Shown piece by piece: positions 14,971 through 24,255 of a stretch of 64,000 bases of DNA (positions within the stretch are counted from its first letter, which is position 1; each line of letters starts with the position of its first letter). The stretch is from the NCBI RefSeq assembly GCF_040654195.1, contig NZ_JBFAHM010000016.1, positions 62,001-126,000 of the forward strand, in the 5' to 3' direction. The notes under the pieces were generated by a model. It made no database searches. It saw nothing but the letters and a program-made list of their open reading frames with translations, and had not been told where the DNA came from. Position numbers and translations under genes: made by a program. This DNA comes from Hamadaea sp013361475 (GTDB lineage: Bacteria > Actinomycetota > Actinomycetes > Mycobacteriales > Micromonosporaceae).

Positions 14971-16331
14971 CTCGCGGCTCCCCACGGAACATACAAGCGC
15001 CGGCATCGCTCCACATTGTCGTCGAGCTGCCGGACGAGCGTCTCATAGGCGTCCAGGCCCCGGAGCGAGGCGAGGCCGAAGTCCTCTTCGCGGCGGAGCA
15101 GCTGCACGGACAGGAAACCCAGCTCCACCGCGGCGCGCAGACACGCCAGCGCCGGCTCGGTCTGCCCCAGTTCCGCGTACACATGGGTCAATCGATAGGT
15201 GATGTAGCCGTTGGCCGGATGTGCGGCGCGCAGCTCGTCGGCCAGCCGCCGGGCCGTCTCCGCGTGGCCTGCGGCCGCGTGGATGTTCGCGAGCCACGCG
15301 GTGGTCCGGCTGTTCGCCTCGGTCGCGCCGAGTCGCTCCAGCGCCTCCGCCCAGGTCCCCGGGCGGAGATAGCCCAGGAGCGTCCACACTGTCACGTCCG
15401 TGGGATCGGCCTCCACGCCTTCGCGGGCCACTCGCGCCGCGAGCTCCCCGCCGTCTTCCATGTGGTACGCCGCCAGCGCGACCGCCCAGCGCGTGTTGGC
15501 GTCGGTGGGATGACTGGTCAGGTAGGCGCGCGCGGTCTCGACGGCGGCTTCGTGGCGGCCGAGGAGCATCAGGCACCAGATCCGCAGCTTCTGCGCGGCC
15601 AGGTCGGTGGGGTCGGCCGCGAGCACCGAGTCGACCAGCGGCATCGCGACGTCGGCGAGCCCGGCGTTGGTCAGCGCGCGGGCGAACGCGACGGAGGCGT
15701 CGAGGCTGTCCGGGTGCCGGGTGTAGACCGAACGGCCCGCCCGCAGGGCGTGCTCGTGCCAGCCCATGTCCCAGCAGGCCCGGATGAAGGTGATGTGGGC
15801 GATGACCGATCCGGGGTCCGCTTCGAGCGCCGCCGCGACGTCACGCAGCGCCCGGTTCAGCGCCTCGCTGGAGTCGGCCCAGCCCGCGAAGTACTTCCGC
15901 CACTGGGTGTAGCCGCGGGCGGCGATCGCCCCGGCGAAGGTCGGATCGTGCGTGACCGCCCGTTCCAGCAGCGCCTCGGCGGCCTCGATCCCCTCGCGGT
16001 CGTCGTGCGCCAGCAGCCCGTACCCGCGCCGGTACAGCTCCCGGGCCGGTCCGTCCTCAAAAGACAGAGCCGGGCCGGTCGGCGGGGCGGGGGCGTACGC
16101 GGGCGGCGGTCCGCTGAGCAGACCGGCGAGATCCTCGACGGGCAGCCGCAGCGCCTTGGCCAGCCGGGGACGGTGCCACGGCTGCGGCTCGGTCTCGCCC
16201 GACTCCCAGCGGATGACGGTGGTCCGGTCGACGCCGAGGGCGGCGGCCAGCTCCTCCTGGCTGAAGCCCATCGTCTTGCGTCGTTCCGCCAACGCCCGGC
16301 GCCGCACCGTCCACCCCCTACCGTTTTGCAT
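14967..16331 (-). CDS. XRE-family regulator with TPR domain
   Basis: A 454-residue protein. An N-terminal XRE helix-turn-helix (about residues 10-55; MGFSQEELAAALGVDRTTVI) is followed by a Pro/Ala linker and a long series of TPR-like helical repeats (about 90-430). This form is common in Streptomyces and Micromonosporaceae as a transcriptional regulator sensing peptides or protein partners. ATG 16331 has no clear Shine-Dalgarno and the frame is open upstream, so a longer product is possible but would be unlike the family. It is coupled to the downstream deformylase gene by ATGA. Confidence 0.85.
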   Translation of the reverse strand: MQNGRGWTVRRRALAERRKTMGFSQEELAAALGVDRTTVIRWESGETEPQPWHRPRLAKALRLPVEDLAGLLSGPPPAYAPAPPTGPALSFEDGPARELYRRGYGLLAHDDREGIEAAEALLERAVTHDPTFAGAIAARGYTQWRKYFAGWADSSEALNRALRDVAAALEADPGSVIAHITFIRACWDMGWHEHALRAGRSVYTRHPDSLDASVAFARALTNAGLADVAMPLVDSVLAADPTDLAAQKLRIWCLMLLGRHEAAVETARAYLTSHPTDANTRWAVALAAYHMEDGGELAARVAREGVEADPTDVTVWTLLGYLRPGTWAEALERLGATEANSRTTAWLANIHAAAGHAETARRLADELRAAHPANGYITYRLTHVYAELGQTEPALACLRAAVELGFLSVQLLRREEDFGLASLRGLDAYETLVRQLDDNVERCRRLYVPWGAAR

Positions 16332-16483
16332 ATTTACGCAGATCAGGACAGCCCGTGCAACGGGGATGCCACCTTTCTGCCACGTTGTCACCGTGTCGGT
16401 GGGGCGGCGTACCTGGTTGGCTGGTCCCCGTGACACCAGGCAAGACACCAGGCAAGACAACCGGCAGGACACCGGAGGACGCC

Positions 16484-16798
16484 GTGCGGGAGCCGTCAGC
16501 CTTGGAGGTGGTGGTCCGCCTCGGGTCGGAGGCGATCATCCGGACCGACACCGAGGAGAGCGGCCCGCCGATGCTGTGGATCCGCTCCGGTCTGATGGAG
16601 ATCATGCTCACCCCGTTCGCCGCCAGCGAGGGCGGCGACCTGACGAAGGCGGACCTGGAACTGGCCTCCGACCTGGTCGTGGCGGTGGTCGCGTACCGGG
16701 ACGCGATCTTCGACCACCTGGCCCGATCGGGCGCGGTCCAGAAGCCGGCGATCCGCCGGATGCGGCGTACGCGCGGCCACCCCGATCCGCAGGCCTGA
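16484..16798 (+). CDS. Hypothetical protein
   Basis: A 104-residue soluble protein that I do not recognise. It begins with a beta-like region (ALEVVVRLGSEAIIR), then MLWIRSGLMEIMLTPF and a helical C-terminal half ending in a basic, Arg-rich tail. GTG 16484 is chosen because GGAGG (16474-16478) precedes it by five bases; earlier starts in the same frame (GTG 16430) would add a Thr/Gly/Lys-rich segment encoded by short direct repeats. It is divergent from the XRE-TPR gene, the usual place for a target of such a regulator. Confidence 0.6.
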   Translation: MREPSALEVVVRLGSEAIIRTDTEESGPPMLWIRSGLMEIMLTPFAASEGGDLTKADLELASDLVVAVVAYRDAIFDHLARSGAVQKPAIRRMRRTRGHPDPQA

Positions 16799-16954
16799 CA
16801 CGTCACCCGTTGGCCCGATCGCGCGGCGCGTGCGGGTGATCTCCCCCAGACGCCCCCTCTCCAAAGCCGGGACGGAGTCGTTGGCCTCGCGGGACGGAAC
16901 CGGCCGTCCGTCACGTCTGGAGGAGGTTGACGATGCCGGCCTGATGCTGACCGC

Positions 16955-16982
16955 CCGGGCGCCCCACGGACAGGGCGCCCGG
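16955..16982. terminator. GC-rich hairpin after the metallophosphoesterase
   Basis: CCGGGCGCCC (16955-16964), an 8-base loop, then GGGCGCCCGG (16973-16982). It lies 8 bp beyond the stop of the minus-strand phosphoesterase and also downstream of the plus-strand hypothetical gene, so it may serve both. There is no T-tract. Apart from this hairpin I see nothing in 16799-16990. Confidence 0.6.
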
Positions 16983-16990
16983 CTCTCCCG

Positions 16991-17737
16991 TCAGGCGGGC
17001 ACGGTGCGGAAGTGTGTGGTCAGGCGACCGTCGTCGTCGAGCACATGGAACGACACCCCGGGCGGTTCGGCCAGATCCACGGCGTTCGCCCAGGTCAGCT
17101 CCTCCGCTACGAGCCACGGCGGCCGGATGGCCGAGACGACCCCCGGAGCCAGCAACAGCGGCCGGCCGCCGAAGGTCGAGGCCACCGCCGAGTGGGCGTG
17201 ACCGGCGAGGACGGCGACGACGGCCGCCGAACGCCGGATCAGCTCCTCGAACTCGGCCGGCTCGCCGAGCATGATCGGGTCCATCAGCGGATGCCGCAGC
17301 TCGATCGGCGGATGGTGCAACGCCACGAAGACCGGCCCGTCGGCGCTCGCGAGCACGTCACGCAGCCAGGCCAGGGTCTCCGGCGCGAGCCGCCCGTCGT
17401 GGCGGCCCGGAATGCTGGAGTCGCATAGTGCGAACAAAACCCGGCCGACGCGCACGACCCGGTTGATCGGCTGGTCGCCCGTCCCGTCGCCGCCCAGCAC
17501 CTTGCGGTACGCCGTGCGTACGTCGTGGTTGCCGGGCAGGAGGAGCACGGGCACGTCGGCGACGAGATCGGCCCGCGCCTCCTCGTACTCCGCGACCGCA
17601 CCGTGATCGGCGATGTCCCCACTGATCAGGATGGCGTCGAGCGGCATGCCGCGAAGCCAGGACATCGTCCGCCGAGCCCGGGACCGAGCGCGCTCACCGC
17701 CGTCGAAATGGGTGTCGCTGACGTGGGCGAAGATCAT
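16991..17737 (-). CDS. Calcineurin-like metallophosphoesterase (CpdA type)
   Basis: A 248-residue cytoplasmic phosphoesterase with all the metal ligand blocks: FAHVSDTHFD near the N-terminus, LISGDIADHG, LLPGNHDVR, ALHHPP and LAGHAHS. Spacing matches the class III 3',5'-cyclic-nucleotide phosphodiesterase (CpdA/Rv0805) group, so cAMP or another phosphodiester is the likely substrate. ATG 17737 follows GGTGAGG at correct spacing. The gene is divergent from the DyP-encapsulin operon with about 136 bp between. Confidence 0.88.
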   Translation of the reverse strand: MIFAHVSDTHFDGGERARSRARRTMSWLRGMPLDAILISGDIADHGAVAEYEEARADLVADVPVLLLPGNHDVRTAYRKVLGGDGTGDQPINRVVRVGRVLFALCDSSIPGRHDGRLAPETLAWLRDVLASADGPVFVALHHPPIELRHPLMDPIMLGEPAEFEELIRRSAAVVAVLAGHAHSAVASTFGGRPLLLAPGVVSAIRPPWLVAEELTWANAVDLAEPPGVSFHVLDDDGRLTTHFRTVPA

Positions 17738-17873
17738 GACCTCACCATCCACCACGCGGGCGCGCCGGGCAAGCGCCAATCGGCGTCGACCGGCTCGCCC
17801 GCCCGCGTGGATCTCGTCCGTCATTCGCCCGCTGAACGGCCCGCACGCCGATAGGCTGGCCCAGGGTGATCTG

Positions 17874-18899
17874 ATGACCTTGCTCGAGCCACAGAACGTG
17901 CTGGCGCCACCGGCGAAGGCGGCGATCTTCCTCGTCGTCACGGTGCGGCCCGGCGCCGAGGACGAAGTACGCGACCTGCTGGCCGACGTCGCCGGGCTGA
18001 CCCGCGCGGTGGGCTTTCGCGTACCGGAGGACGGGCTGAGCTGCGTCGCCGGGATCGGCTCGGCCTTCTGGGACCGGGCCTACGGGGTGACGCCGCCGAT
18101 CGGGCTGCACCCGTTGCCCACCTTGACCGGCAGTGTCCACACCGCCGTCTCGACCCCGGGCGACCTGCTGTTCCACCTGCGGGCCAAACGCCTCGACCTG
18201 TGCTTCGAGCTGGCTCGCCAGATCATGGCCCGCCTGACCGGGTACGCCGACGTCGTGGACGAGGTCCACGGCTTCCGTTACTTCGACGAGCGGGACCTGC
18301 TGGGTTTCGTCGACGGGACCGAGAACCCCGTCGGGTCGGCCGCGGTCGCCGCCGTGACCGTCGGCGACGAGGACCCCGAGTACGCCGGGGGCAGCTACGT
18401 CGTCGTCCAGAAGTACCTGCACGACCTGGCGACCTGGGATCGGCTGCCGGTCGAGGAGCAGGAACGGGTGATCGGCCGCCGCAAGCTCAGCGACATCGAA
18501 CTGCCGGACGCGGTGAAGCCGGCCAACTCGCACGTGGCCCTGACCACGATCACCGACGCCGACGGCACCGAGCGGCAGATCGTCCGGGACAACATGCCGT
18601 TCGGCTCGATCGGCAAGGGCGAGTTCGGCACCTACTTCATCGGGTACGCCGCCACCCCGGACGTGATCGAGCAGATGCTGCGCAACATGTTCATCGGCGA
18701 CCCGCCCGGCAACCACGACCGGATCCTCGACTTCTCCACCGCGGTCACCGGCAACCTCTTCTTCGTGCCCACCGCGGAGTTCCTCGAAGACCCGCCGGCC
18801 CGCCTCGCCCTGCGGACGACGATCGGCGAACCCGCCGAGCCGAGCCCGGCCGACGGGTCGCTGACGATCGGGAGCCTGAAAGGGAGCGGACAGTCATGA
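17874..18899 (+). CDS. DyP-type peroxidase, encapsulin cargo
   Basis: A 341-residue dye-decolourising heme peroxidase. GFVDGTENP carries the distal catalytic Asp, ANSHVAL the likely proximal heme His, and RDNMPFG the conserved distal Arg region. The C-terminal DGSLTIGSLKGSG is a textbook encapsulin targeting peptide that docks cargo inside the shell. ATG 17874 follows AGGGTG. The stop overlaps the encapsulin ATG by 4 bp, giving a coupled two-gene operon. The complex oxidises substrates with H2O2 and is tied to oxidative-stress defence in related systems. Confidence 0.96.
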   Translation: MTLLEPQNVLAPPAKAAIFLVVTVRPGAEDEVRDLLADVAGLTRAVGFRVPEDGLSCVAGIGSAFWDRAYGVTPPIGLHPLPTLTGSVHTAVSTPGDLLFHLRAKRLDLCFELARQIMARLTGYADVVDEVHGFRYFDERDLLGFVDGTENPVGSAAVAAVTVGDEDPEYAGGSYVVVQKYLHDLATWDRLPVEEQERVIGRRKLSDIELPDAVKPANSHVALTTITDADGTERQIVRDNMPFGSIGKGEFGTYFIGYAATPDVIEQMLRNMFIGDPPGNHDRILDFSTAVTGNLFFVPTAEFLEDPPARLALRTTIGEPAEPSPADGSLTIGSLKGSGQS

Positions 18900-19693
18900 A
18901 CAACCTGCACCGGGAACTCGCCCCGATCTCTGAGGTCGCCTGGGCCGAGATCGAGGCCGAAGCCCGCCGCACGTTCACCCGCAACGTCGGCGGCCGCCGA
19001 GTGGTGGACGTGGTCGGGCCGTCCGGCGTCACGCTGTCCGCTGTCGGCACCGGTCATCTGCGGGACCTCGACGCCCGGCTCGAGGGCGTGATCGTCCGGC
19101 AGCGGCTGGCGCAGCCGGTCGTCGAGCTGCGCGTCCCGTTCACCGTGACCCGGCAGGCGGTCGACGACGTCGAACGCGGCGCGAAGGACTCCGACTGGCA
19201 ACCGGTGAAGGACGCGGCCAAGCGGATCGGATTCGCCGAGGACCGCACCATCTTCGAGGGCTCCCCGGCCGCCGGGATCGTCGGCATCGGACCGTTCAGC
19301 TCGAACGCGCCGCTGGAGATGCCCGCCGACATCCGGGAGTTCCCCGATACCGTGGCCCGGGCGATGAGCGCCCTGCGGCTGGCCGGCGTCGCCGGTCCGT
19401 ACAGCCTGCTGTTGTCGGCCGACGCGTACACGGCAGTCGCCGAGACGACCGATCACGGCTACCCCATCCACCAGCACCTCGGCCGGCTGCTCAAGGACGG
19501 CGAGATCATCTGGGCGCCCGCGCTGTCCGGCGCGTTGCTCGTCTCGACCCGGGGCGGCGACTACGAACTGCACCTCGGCCAGGACCTGTCCATCGGATAC
19601 CTGGCCCACGACGCCAACGTCGTCGAGCTGTACCTCCAGGAGTCGCTGACGTTCCTGGCGCTCACCGCCGAGGCGAGCGTCTCCGTCCACTAG
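18896..19693 (+). CDS. Encapsulin shell protein (family 1)
   Basis: A 265-residue HK97-fold shell protein (linocin M18 family). It begins NNLHRELAPISEVAWAEIEAEA, the conserved N-terminal helix that lines the shell interior and binds cargo tails, and ends with the ELYLQESLTFLALT strand typical of the family. It should self-assemble into a 60-subunit, roughly 24-nm compartment enclosing the DyP peroxidase encoded just upstream. ATG 18896 overlaps the DyP stop. The stop codon shares CTAG with the stop of the convergent LtrA gene. Confidence 0.96.
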   Translation: MNNLHRELAPISEVAWAEIEAEARRTFTRNVGGRRVVDVVGPSGVTLSAVGTGHLRDLDARLEGVIVRQRLAQPVVELRVPFTVTRQAVDDVERGAKDSDWQPVKDAAKRIGFAEDRTIFEGSPAAGIVGIGPFSSNAPLEMPADIREFPDTVARAMSALRLAGVAGPYSLLLSADAYTAVAETTDHGYPIHQHLGRLLKDGEIIWAPALSGALLVSTRGGDYELHLGQDLSIGYLAHDANVVELYLQESLTFLALTAEASVSVH

Positions 19694-20847
19694 CGACGCT
19701 TGTCCCGGATGGCCACGGCCGCGACGACGACCGCGGCCAGCCCGGCCAGCACGATCGGCGGCAGGTGCGGCGCGACCGGCATCACCGCGAGCAGCGCGGC
19801 ACACGCGATCAGCCGCCCACGGGACAGCTTGCGCGACAACGCCCACTTGTAGAGCGCGTGCCCGGCGAGGAACAGCGCCGCGCCGCCGAGGACCGTCGCG
19901 ATCGCCGGCCAGCTGGAATGCCCCAGCGGATGCGCGATGACCAGCTCGTCGCCGACCGCGCTGACGATGACGCCCGCCACGATCGGCAGGTGGAAGTAGG
20001 TGAAGGCGTTGCGGCCCAACGCACCCGGATCGGTCGAGTGCGCGATGACGTCGCTGCCGAGTTCGGCGTTGCGATCGAAGTAGACCCACCAGAACGCGAC
20101 GGCGCCGAGGAACGCCGTGACCAGAGCCAGCAGCCGATCCCAGGTGAACGGCAGCGAACTGAAGGTCGCCCCGGTCACGAGGATCGACTCGCCCAGCGCG
20201 ATGATCAGGAAGAGCTGGCAGCGTTCGGCGAAATGCTTACCGGAGATGTCCCACTCGGTGGTCCGCGACCGGCCGAGGATCGGCGTCGGGAACAGCGACG
20301 GCGGTCCCGCGAGATCCAGGACGATCGCGGCCAGCCAGAAGGCGTACCGGGCGGTGCCGTGGGCGAAGCCGCCCGCGATCCACGCCGACGCGGCCAACGC
20401 GTTCCAGAAGAGGATGCGCAGGAAGTTGGCGTACTGCACCGGCATTCCGCGGAAGAAGAACACCGCCGCGCCGGTGCGGCCGACCTGGATCACGGCGTAC
20501 GCGACGGCGAAGGCCAGCCCCCGATCCGCGCCGTGATCGCCGAACGCGTACGGCAGCATCGCGGCCATGACCAGTCCGGCCAGCATCACCGCGAACAGCA
20601 CTACGCGTACCTGGCGGTGGTCGGGGTGGAAGAAGTTCGTGAACCACGTCGTGTACTGCCAGGCCCACCAGACCGCCACGAGCAGCATCGCCGTCTGCAG
20701 GGCGCCGGTCCAGCTCAAGTTGCTCAGCAGCAGATGCGACAGCTGCGTCACGGCGAAGACGTAGACCAGGTCGAAGAAGAGCTCGGTGAAGGTCACCCGG
20801 TCCTGTTCGCGCGTGCGTTCCCGCAGCGGCGTCGCGTTGCTCGTCAC
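19690..20847 (-). CDS. LtrA (low temperature requirement) family membrane protein
   Basis: A 385-residue membrane protein with about 10-12 hydrophobic helices. FTELFFDLVYVFAVTQLSHLL at the N-terminus and the central HFAERCQLFLIIALGESILVTG segment are signatures of the bacterial low-temperature-requirement A family. The biochemical activity is unknown. Monocistronic as far as can be seen; it converges on the encapsulin operon with a 4-bp stop overlap. Confidence 0.9.
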   Translation of the reverse strand: MTSNATPLRERTREQDRVTFTELFFDLVYVFAVTQLSHLLLSNLSWTGALQTAMLLVAVWWAWQYTTWFTNFFHPDHRQVRVVLFAVMLAGLVMAAMLPYAFGDHGADRGLAFAVAYAVIQVGRTGAAVFFFRGMPVQYANFLRILFWNALAASAWIAGGFAHGTARYAFWLAAIVLDLAGPPSLFPTPILGRSRTTEWDISGKHFAERCQLFLIIALGESILVTGATFSSLPFTWDRLLALVTAFLGAVAFWWVYFDRNAELGSDVIAHSTDPGALGRNAFTYFHLPIVAGVIVSAVGDELVIAHPLGHSSWPAIATVLGGAALFLAGHALYKWALSRKLSRGRLIACAALLAVMPVAPHLPPIVLAGLAAVVVAAVAIRDKRR

Positions 20848-20907
20848 CCGGCAAGTATGCCGGTGCCGTCGATCATCCCCCGGGGTCAGGCCGGGAGCGC
20901 GACGGGC

Positions 20908-21984
20908 TCAGGCGAGGGTGTAGAAGCGGAAGAACGGGTGCTCGATCGGCGCGACCTCGACCTCGCCGAAGCCCGCCCCGGTGGCCAGCTCGCGCAGCCG
21001 GTCGGGGCGCATCACCGTCCCGACGGGGTCCATGTCGGCCTCGTCGCGCCCCTGCGGCAGGCACCACAACGGACTGATGTTGGCGAAGAACCGCTGCACC
21101 GGATCGTCGGTCGGGGCGACCAGCACGTCGTCGGCCGCCTCGTCCATCACCACGACGACGCCGTCCGGGGTCGCCGCCCGGACCGTGGTCAGCACGCGGT
21201 CGGGGTAGCCGAAGTCGTGCAGGCACTCGAAGAGGAACGCGACGTCGTACCGCCCGTCCACCGGCTGCGCCAGATCCCGCAGCCGGAACGTGACGCGGTC
21301 GGCCACACCGGCCTCGGCGGCCGCCTTGGTCGCCGCGTCGATCGAGGTCGGATCGGCGTCGAATCCGGTCACCGAGATGTGCGGGTACGCCTTCGCCAGT
21401 TCGATCGACGACCAGCCGCTGCCGCAGCCGAAGTCGGCGACCGCCGCCGGACTGGACCGGTCGGCGAGCCGCTCGGCGACCCGGGGCAACGCCGGAAGCC
21501 AGGTCGCGACGAGTTCGTTGACGAACGCCGGTCGGTTGAGCGCCGCCTGCGCTCCGATGGCGTCCGGGCCATACTCGGCGTATGCGACGCCTGCGCCGGC
21601 GGGGAACGCCTCGACCAAGCGCGACATCATCCGCCCGACGGTCACGGCGGCCTGCGACAGCGGTGCGACATACGCCGGCGACGTTTCGTCCACGAGCACC
21701 TCGCGGCCGCCTTCGACCAGGGTGAACTCCGCCGTCGCCAGATCCGGACCCGACGCGGTGACCAGGCCGCTGACCGCCTGGGCCTGCAGCCATTCGCGTA
21801 CGTTGCGCTCGTCGGCGCCCACGAGAGCGGCCAGTCCAGCACTGGTCTGCGGACCGTTGTTCGCCAACGCCCGATAGAGGCCGAGCTTGTGCCCGAGGTA
21901 GACGTTGCAGATCTCGGTCGCCCCCAGCGCCGCGAGGAAGATCTTGCCCGACAGTTCCTCGATCGCCTGTTCGCTTGCGGCCAT
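20908..21984 (-). CDS. Class I methyltransferase with winged-helix N-terminal domain
   Basis: A 358-residue protein of the two-domain type: an N-terminal winged-helix dimerisation domain (about residues 20-90; LGLYRALANNGPQTSAGLAAL) and a C-terminal Rossmann methyltransferase domain with VADFGCGSGWSSIELAKAYP, TGFDADPTSI and VAFLFECLHDFGYPDRVL. This is the layout of O-methyltransferases and related small-molecule methyltransferases, but the substrate is unknown. ATG 21984 is chosen over GTG 21993 because GAGG lies eight bases upstream of it. Confidence 0.85.
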   Translation of the reverse strand: MAASEQAIEELSGKIFLAALGATEICNVYLGHKLGLYRALANNGPQTSAGLAALVGADERNVREWLQAQAVSGLVTASGPDLATAEFTLVEGGREVLVDETSPAYVAPLSQAAVTVGRMMSRLVEAFPAGAGVAYAEYGPDAIGAQAALNRPAFVNELVATWLPALPRVAERLADRSSPAAVADFGCGSGWSSIELAKAYPHISVTGFDADPTSIDAATKAAAEAGVADRVTFRLRDLAQPVDGRYDVAFLFECLHDFGYPDRVLTTVRAATPDGVVVVMDEAADDVLVAPTDDPVQRFFANISPLWCLPQGRDEADMDPVGTVMRPDRLRELATGAGFGEVEVAPIEHPFFRFYTLA

Positions 21985-22153
21985 CGTGCTCACCTCGCAG
22001 ATCGCGGACGCACGTGCTCACCATCAGCACTTCGCTTCAGCGTAGTCCCGCTGCCGGCGGGCAGTGGCAGGATGCGGGCGCGACCGTCACCGGTGGGCGG
22101 ATTTCTGTGCCACGTTCCGCGCGTTCTGCGCGATCCAGGCCTACGCTCAGCTC

Positions 22154-22453
22154 GTGGTCGCCCTGTGGCACACCTACGCGCTCCATGTCTTCGAGGTGCG
22201 CTCGGCGGACCGCGTACCGGTTCCCGCGCAGCGCCGGGCGCCGGAACCGGCCGTCCCCGGACCGGACGATCTCCGGACCCGGCTGCCGGATCAGGCCCGT
22301 GACCGGCTGGCTCACCTGCCCGCGTCGACGGCCTTCGTCGCCTGGACGATGGCCCGGGACGGCCACTCGCCCGCCTGGCTGACTCGTCACCTCGACATCT
22401 CGCCCGGCGACGCGGTCGCGGTCTGCGAACTGGCCGCCGCCGAACCACACTGA
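22154..22453 (+). CDS. Small hypothetical protein
   Basis: A 99-residue protein with no family I recognise. The first 15 residues are hydrophobic/aromatic, followed by a Pro-rich acidic stretch and a C-terminal helical part with LTRHLDISPGDAVAVCELA. GTG 22154 is chosen because a TACGCT box (22142-22147) ends seven bases upstream, which would give a leaderless mRNA; the frame is also open from 22064 with poorer codon quality. It lies between a divergent methyltransferase gene and a co-directional antiporter gene 52 bp downstream. Confidence 0.5.
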   Translation: MVALWHTYALHVFEVRSADRVPVPAQRRAPEPAVPGPDDLRTRLPDQARDRLAHLPASTAFVAWTMARDGHSPAWLTRHLDISPGDAVAVCELAAAEPH

Positions 22454-22505
22454 CGCGAGTGTCGCGACGCTCGTCCTGCGGAGATCAGCCGGACAATCAG
22501 GACCG

Positions 22506-24221
22506 ATGGAACTCACCCTGGTCGCGGTCGCGGGGATCGTCAGCATCGTCGTGGTGGCGGCGCTGTCTCGCCGGATCGGCGTCGCCGCGCCGCTCAGCCA
22601 GGTCGTCGTCGGCACGGCGCTGAGCTTCCTGCCAGGCGTGCCGCACATCGTGATCGAGCCGGATTTGGTGCTCGCCGGGGTCCTGCCGCCCCTGTTGTAC
22701 GCCGCCGCCGTGCGCATGCCCGCCCACGACTTCCGGCGTGACTTCAAGGCGATCGCCGGACTGGCCGTCGTCCTCGTCGTGCTGACCACGCTGGGCGCCG
22801 GCTTCCTGTTCAACTCGCTGCTGCCGGGGCTCGGACTCGCCTACGCCTTCGCCCTCGGCGCGATCATCAGCCCGACCGACGCGGTGGCGGCGACCTCCGT
22901 GGGCCGGCGACTCGGGCTGCCCTCCCGGCTGCTGACCATCCTCGAAGGCGAGGGCCTGGTCAACGACGCGTCCTCGCTGGTGCTGCTGAGCTCGGCGATC
23001 GCGGCGACGACCGCCACGGTCAGCCTCTGGACGATCGGCGGCGACTTCCTGTACGCCGTCGTCGCGGCCACCGTCGTCGGGATCCTGATCGGCCAGCTCA
23101 ACGTACGCGTCCGGGCGTGGCTGAAGGACTCGGTCCTCAACACGGCGATCTCCTTCGTGCTCCCCTTCGTCGCGTACGTGCCGGCGGAGGCGATCCACGC
23201 CTCGGGCGTCCTGGCCGTCGTCGTGACCGGCGTGATCACCGGTCACCAGAGCCCTCGCTACCTGCGGGCGGCCGACCGCGTGACCGAGGCGATCAACTGG
23301 AGCACGGTGTCGTTCCTCCTGGAGAGCGGCCTGTTCCTCCTCATGGGCCTGCAACTGAAGACGGTCCTCGACGACGCGCACGCCTCCGGTCCCAGCATCG
23401 CCACGGCCGTCGGCATCGGCCTGCTCGCCTCGGTGCTCGCGATCGGTGCTCGCATGGTCTACGTCGCACCCCTGGTCGCCGGGCAGCGCCGGGACGCCAG
23501 CCGAGCCGAGGCCGCCCAGCCGCGGATCGACGCCGTGCAGGCCAAGCTCGACGAGATGATCCAGAACGACGAGCTGTCCGAGCAGCAGAAGAAGCGGTTC
23601 ACGGTCCGGTTCACCCAGCGCAAGAGCGACCTGCGGTTCGCGGTAGCGGAGAAGTTCGGCTGGCGGGGCGGCGTGGTGCTCGCCTGGTCTGGGATGCGCG
23701 GCGCGGTCACCGTCGCCGCCGCGCAGACCCTCCCGGCGAGTACGCCCTACCGACCGCAACTCCAGCTCATCGCCTTCGTCGTCGCGATCACGACGCTGCT
23801 GCTCCAAGGGCTCTCCTTGCCCTGGGTGATCCGCAAGGCGCGGGTGCCGGGCGACGACCGGGCGGCCGACCGGGAGGAGTTCGGCGATCTGCTGACCCAG
23901 CTGTCGGTGGCGGCGCTGGCCCACGTCGACGACCCCGAGCTGCGGATGCCGGACGGCACCGAGTACTCCCCCGAGATCCTCGACCGCGCCCGCGAGGAAC
24001 TCGCCGTACGCCAGACCCGCCCGGCGACCGCGGCGACGGCCTCCATGACCGGACTCCGGGAGCAGTACGTGCAGCTGCGGACCGAGATCCTCCAGGCCGA
24101 GCGGCGGGAGCTGCTGACCGCCCGCACGCTGGGCACCTACAGCTCCCGGGTGCTGACCCGAGCCCAGGATGCCTTGGACACCGAGGAGGCCCGGGTCTCC
24201 CGGTTCGTCGAGGAGAGCTGA
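22506..24221 (+). CDS. CPA1-family Na+/H+ antiporter
   Basis: A 571-residue cation:proton antiporter with about 12 N-terminal membrane helices (to about residue 430). IISPTDAVAATSV and EGLVNDASSLVLLS contain the functional Asp residues of the CPA1 (NhaP/NHE) group. A cytoplasmic segment (about 335-380) rich in charged residues interrupts the membrane part before GGVVLAWSGMRGAVTVAAA. The C-terminal 140 residues form a soluble helical tail that may regulate activity. It should exchange Na+ or K+ for H+ in pH and salt homeostasis. Confidence 0.92.
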   Translation: MELTLVAVAGIVSIVVVAALSRRIGVAAPLSQVVVGTALSFLPGVPHIVIEPDLVLAGVLPPLLYAAAVRMPAHDFRRDFKAIAGLAVVLVVLTTLGAGFLFNSLLPGLGLAYAFALGAIISPTDAVAATSVGRRLGLPSRLLTILEGEGLVNDASSLVLLSSAIAATTATVSLWTIGGDFLYAVVAATVVGILIGQLNVRVRAWLKDSVLNTAISFVLPFVAYVPAEAIHASGVLAVVVTGVITGHQSPRYLRAADRVTEAINWSTVSFLLESGLFLLMGLQLKTVLDDAHASGPSIATAVGIGLLASVLAIGARMVYVAPLVAGQRRDASRAEAAQPRIDAVQAKLDEMIQNDELSEQQKKRFTVRFTQRKSDLRFAVAEKFGWRGGVVLAWSGMRGAVTVAAAQTLPASTPYRPQLQLIAFVVAITTLLLQGLSLPWVIRKARVPGDDRAADREEFGDLLTQLSVAALAHVDDPELRMPDGTEYSPEILDRAREELAVRQTRPATAATASMTGLREQYVQLRTEILQAERRELLTARTLGTYSSRVLTRAQDALDTEEARVSRFVEES

Positions 24222-24255
24222 CCGCTTCCCAGGAAGCGGCCCGGTGCGCGGCTTC

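Noticed and set aside
19765..22302. 845-codon open frame on the plus strand
   Set aside because: It covers LtrA and the methyltransferase in antisense, is Arg/Gln/Glu-rich and has no recognisable motif.
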